A DNA stretch of 35,109 nt from JANMDR01 sp043760555 (GTDB taxonomy: Bacteria; Pseudomonadota; Gammaproteobacteria; Burkholderiales; Usitatibacteraceae), in contig JAYUOW010000202.1 of NCBI GenBank assembly GCA_043760555.1, forward strand, positions 1 to 35,109. Reading direction: 5' to 3'. The translations under genes and the position numbers were made by a program. The notes under the pieces are model-generated. The model saw only the letters and a list, made by a program, of their open reading frames with translations. It had not been told where the DNA came from and did no database searches. Below, in pieces: positions 32,343 to 35,109 of the stretch; position 1 is the first letter of the stretch, and every line of letters starts with the position of its first letter.

Positions 32343-33959
32343 ATGATTAAAAAATTTATCGAAAAAATGTTTGCTTCACGCAAAACGGGTGGCAATGCCA
32401 AAGCGAAAGCAAAAGGTGACGCTGTAGCGCCAATGCGAGCAGACGGCGCAAGCGTGTACCAGCAGGCCGAACACGGCATCAACCGCGCCGACATTAGCGC
32501 CGGTGCCTTGCGCGTGTGCGAGATGCTGCAACAAGAAAATTTTAAAGCTTATGTGGTGGGTGGTGCGGTGCGCGATTTAATTTTAGGCCGTCATCCAAAA
32601 GACTTCGACGTTGCCACCAACGCCACACCAGAAGAAGTGCGCAATGTAATCCGTCGCGCCCGCATTATCGGTCGGCGTTTCAAGCTGGTGCACGTGATGT
32701 TTGGGCAAGAAACGATTGAGGTTTCAACCTTCCGCGCCAATCATCCAGCGGCTGAAGATGTGGAAACTGACGAAGCTGATGCCGATGCGCCAGAAATTGA
32801 AGAGCAAACATCCTCGCGCCGCAGGCCCGATAGTCGCGAAGGTCGTGGTGGGCGCCACGATAACAAAAACGACGGCGATGACTTCCGCCATAAAAAAGCC
32901 CACGCCGATGAGCATGGCAGGCTGCTGCGTGACAACGTCTACGGCAATATGGGCGACGATGCTGTGCGTCGTGATTTCACCATGAACGCCCTGTTTTATG
33001 ACCCGCAAGATGAAACTGTTTGGGATTACGTTAACGGCCTTGCCGACGTTAAAAACCGCACGGTAGTCATGATTGGCGACCCCGCCACCCGTTACCGTGA
33101 AGACCCGGTACGCATGCTGCGCGCCGCCCGCTTGGCCGGTAAGCTCGACTTCGCCATCGCACCCGCCACCCAAGCGCCGATTGCTGAACTAAGGCCGCTG
33201 TTGGCAAACGTGCCCAGCGCCCGCATGTACGACGAAGCGCTAAAAATGCTGTTGTCAGGCGATGCGGTTAAGTGTTTAAAAAAGCTGCAAGAACTTCAGC
33301 TCCTTGCGGGTATGTTTGCAATACTGGATCGCGCCGCCAATAACCCGCAGGCGATGAAGTTAATCAATCTTGTGCTCGCACGCACGGACGAGCGCATCGC
33401 ACAAGACAAAGGCGTATCGCCCGCGTTTTTGTTCGCGGCTTTGTTTTGGCACGAGGTTACGCCGCGCGCGCAACGGCTAGAAGCCAAGGGCGAATTACCG
33501 ATGGTGGCGCTACACACTGCCATGGACGATGTATTGGATGCACAGCGTAAATCGCTCGCCGTGCCGCGCCGGTTAGACGCCAGCATCAAAGAGCTATGGG
33601 CCGCACAGCCCCGATTTGCGTGGCGTTCCAAGGGTAAGGCATTCCGCACGCTCGCGCACCCGCGCTTTCGCGCCAGCTATGATTTTTATGAGTTACGCGC
33701 GCAAGTAGGCGACGCTGATATTGACGTTGCCCACTGGTGGGAGAAATTTCAATTCGCCAATGAAGATGAGCAAAACCAAATGCTCATGGCTGATGAATCG
33801 CCCAAGCCTAAAAAACGCCGCAGCCGTGGCCGCAAAAATAGCGGTGGGCCGACGGCCGAGGGTAGTGCAAGCACTGCGAGCGCAAAAATTGTATCGGTTG
33901 AAAATTATGCCCCGCGTGACAGTAGCCGAGATGAACAGTTTAAGCCCGAACAAGGTTAG
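32343..33959 (+). CDS. pcnB: Poly(A) polymerase I with acidic/charged insertion
   Basis: A 538-residue nucleotidyltransferase that adds poly(A) tails to RNA 3' ends for decay. The catalytic core is AYVVGGAVRDLILGRHPKDF (69-88), with the D-x-D at 87 and 89. RRFKLVHVMFGQETIEVSTF, DEHGRLLRDNVYG, AVRRDFTMNALFYDP and YREDPVRMLRAARLAGKLDF follow. Between STFRAN and DEHGRLL lies a low-complexity charged stretch (about 135-188, rich in D, E, R, K) longer than usual, and the C-terminus has a basic tail (PKPKKRRSRGRKN). Both may be disordered RNA- or protein-binding parts. The ATG at 32343 lies 41 bp after the phosphatase gene. Confidence 0.93.
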   Translation: MIKKFIEKMFASRKTGGNAKAKAKGDAVAPMRADGASVYQQAEHGINRADISAGALRVCEMLQQENFKAYVVGGAVRDLILGRHPKDFDVATNATPEEVRNVIRRARIIGRRFKLVHVMFGQETIEVSTFRANHPAAEDVETDEADADAPEIEEQTSSRRRPDSREGRGGRHDNKNDGDDFRHKKAHADEHGRLLRDNVYGNMGDDAVRRDFTMNALFYDPQDETVWDYVNGLADVKNRTVVMIGDPATRYREDPVRMLRAARLAGKLDFAIAPATQAPIAELRPLLANVPSARMYDEALKMLLSGDAVKCLKKLQELQLLAGMFAILDRAANNPQAMKLINLVLARTDERIAQDKGVSPAFLFAALFWHEVTPRAQRLEAKGELPMVALHTAMDDVLDAQRKSLAVPRRLDASIKELWAAQPRFAWRSKGKAFRTLAHPRFRASYDFYELRAQVGDADIDVAHWWEKFQFANEDEQNQMLMADESPKPKKRRSRGRKNSGGPTAEGSASTASAKIVSVENYAPRDSSRDEQFKPEQG

Positions 33960-33970
33960 CGGTAGTTGCT

Positions 33971-34510
33971 ATGCATACTGCTTTCATTGCATTAGGTAGT
34001 AATCTTGAAGACCCTGCAGCGCAAGTGCGGCGCGCCATGCAGCAAATTGCCAAGTTGCCGCAAACGCAGCAAATACGGGCATCTTCGCTGTACCAAACCG
34101 CGCCAGTAGGCTATGCAGATCAACCGCCTTTTATCAACGCCGTGGTGCAAATTAGCACCGCGCTAACGCCGCAAGCCTTACTGAGTGCGCTGCTTAATAT
34201 TGAAGCCGAGCACCAACGTCGTCGCTTATTACGCAATGGCCCACGTACGCTCGATTGCGATATTTTGCTGTACGGTGACATGGCAGTGAACGAAGCCAAT
34301 TTGCATATCCCGCACCCGCGCCTACATCAACGCGCCTTCGTGCTCGTGCCCCTAGCCGAAATTGCGCCGCAACAAATGGTCGGCAATCAATCAGTAGTAG
34401 CATTGCTCAAGGCGTTTAATAAGACCCCAGAAAGCATGCAACAAACGATTACAAAGGTGCCTGAAGATGCCCTATATTCGGGCGTCTTCAAGGCATCGAT
34501 GGCATCATGA
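33971..34510 (+). CDS. folK: HPPK, folate pyrophosphokinase, with repeat-encoded C-terminus
   Basis: A 179-residue 6-hydroxymethyl-7,8-dihydropterin pyrophosphokinase of folate synthesis. Family segments are AFIALGSNLEDPAAQV, YQTAPVGYADQPPFINAVVQ, RRLLRNGPRTLDCDILLYGD (core binding loop and Asp pair) and HIPHPRLHQRAFVLVPLAEI. Residues 163-175 (VPEDALYSGVFKAS region) are encoded by a copy of the dispersed palindrome and extend the C-terminus before the stop; the core is intact. The ATG at 33971 is 11 bp after pcnB, and the stop overlaps the kinase start (ATGA). Confidence 0.94.
   Translation: MHTAFIALGSNLEDPAAQVRRAMQQIAKLPQTQQIRASSLYQTAPVGYADQPPFINAVVQISTALTPQALLSALLNIEAEHQRRRLLRNGPRTLDCDILLYGDMAVNEANLHIPHPRLHQRAFVLVPLAEIAPQQMVGNQSVVALLKAFNKTPESMQQTITKVPEDALYSGVFKASMAS
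34458..34496. repeat. Dispersed palindromic element, copy J (at the folK 3' end)
   Basis: TGCCTGAAGATGCCC, TATATTC and GGGCGTCTTCAAGGCA, near-perfect arms. On the gene's strand it encodes PEDALYSGVFKA, in the same frame as the copies in jetD and the adenosyltransferase gene. The folK stop lies 12 bp after it. Confidence 0.88.
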
Positions 34511-35109
34511 AACCCAATTTTTTAGCCATCGAAGGGCCCATCGGCGCAGGTAAGTCTACCCTTGCAGCTAAGCTCAGCGTGCGCATGAACGCCGACACGC
34601 TAAAAGAAGACCCAGCGGCAAACCCCTTCCTACCCATGTTCTACCGCGACATGGCGCGCCACGCGTTAGCCACGCAAATTTTCTTTTTATTCCAACGCGC
34701 AAACCAGTTGGGATCAATCGCGCAACAAGAGCTTTTTGCCAAGCCAATAGTAGCCGACTACATGTTTGAAAAAGACCCGCTCTTCGCCAAACTAACCCTA
34801 GACGATCAAGAATTTGCCCTCTACACCCAGCTATACAATCACCTAAAACCCCGCACCCCAACACCCGATTTAGTCATCCTGCTACAAGCCAGCGTTGACA
34901 CCCTAATGCAACGCATAGAAACTAGAGCGAGACCGATGGAAAAAACCATCACCGAAGAATATTTAAACGCATTATCAAGCGCCTACACCCAGTTTTTTTA
35001 TACCTATAACGCCGCACCTTTGTTAATCATCAACACCGAAAACCTAAACTTTGCCGATAACCCGGCAGATGTAGATTTGCTAATGCAGCGCATTGAAGCC
35101 ATGCGCGGT
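34507..35109 (+). CDS. Deoxynucleoside kinase, N-terminal 201 residues (cut by window edge)
   Basis: A dNK-family kinase that phosphorylates deoxynucleosides. The P-loop is FLAIEGPIGAGKSTLAAKL (5-23), then FYRDMARHALATQIFFLFQR, PIVADYMFEKDPLFAKL and a lid-like RIETRARPMEKTITEEYL. Sequence continues to the last base, so the stop is outside the window, probably close given the family length. The ATG overlaps the folK stop. The gene usually sits between folK and panB in betaproteobacteria. Which deoxynucleoside it prefers is not known. Confidence 0.92.
   Translation, partial: MKPNFLAIEGPIGAGKSTLAAKLSVRMNADTLKEDPAANPFLPMFYRDMARHALATQIFFLFQRANQLGSIAQQELFAKPIVADYMFEKDPLFAKLTLDDQEFALYTQLYNHLKPRTPTPDLVILLQASVDTLMQRIETRARPMEKTITEEYLNALSSAYTQFFYTYNAAPLLIINTENLNFADNPADVDLLMQRIEAMRG

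Overview
The window looks like a chromosomal segment of a betaproteobacterium, probably Burkholderiales or a close relative. This rests on two conserved gene orders, accA-tilS and hda - HAD phosphatase - pcnB - folK - deoxynucleoside kinase, and on protein sequences typical of that class. No rRNA, tRNA or CRISPR array was found. Function calls come from reading motifs and recalling families; no searches were run.

Layout: (1) 1-4503 holds the start of egtD (minus strand, runs off the window) and a divergent four-gene ABC importer of the phosphonate/phosphite/selenate-like class. (2) 4504-7866 is a minus-strand operon, ATP-grasp enzyme - YHS lipoprotein - egtB, so the two ergothioneine genes flank the importer. 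(3) 8165-10202 holds two small envelope or secreted proteins and a DUF1345 membrane-protein gene broken by a 162-bp MITE-like hairpin with a TA target duplication. (4) 10199-17748 is a compact defence operon read on the minus strand: an RHH/GNAT toxin-antitoxin pair (TacA-TacT type) followed by a complete type I Wadjet system, jetA-jetB-jetC-jetD. (5) 17922-20397 holds a WXXGXW secreted protein, an ECF sigma factor with its RskA-like anti-sigma factor, and a PduO-type cobalamin adenosyltransferase. (6) 20442-22782 holds a structured inverted-repeat element, accA and tilS. (7) 22842-25262 is a GT2 glycosyltransferase with a DUF2142 membrane protein. (8) 25446-28455 is a second phosphonate-like importer with binding protein and permease but no ATPase, translationally coupled to an unusual metallophosphoesterase-like protein and a small antitoxin-like protein. 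(9) 28424-30856 is a VapBC-type module and a glutamate-synthase-domain membrane protein. (10) 30940-35109 is the housekeeping cluster hda to deoxynucleoside kinase, the last gene cut by the window edge.

The most striking feature cuts across these regions. A family of about ten short palindromes (14-17-bp arms matching GGCTGAAGACGCCC, 7-bp AT-rich loop) is scattered through both intergenic DNA and coding sequences. Three copies, in jetD, the adenosyltransferase gene and folK, are read in the same orientation and frame and add nearly the same peptide, (A/P)ED(A/G)LxSGV, to unrelated proteins. Others lie in tilS, across the stop codon of a binding-protein gene, and between genes. This resembles the behaviour described for Rickettsia palindromic elements, here in a betaproteobacterial setting.
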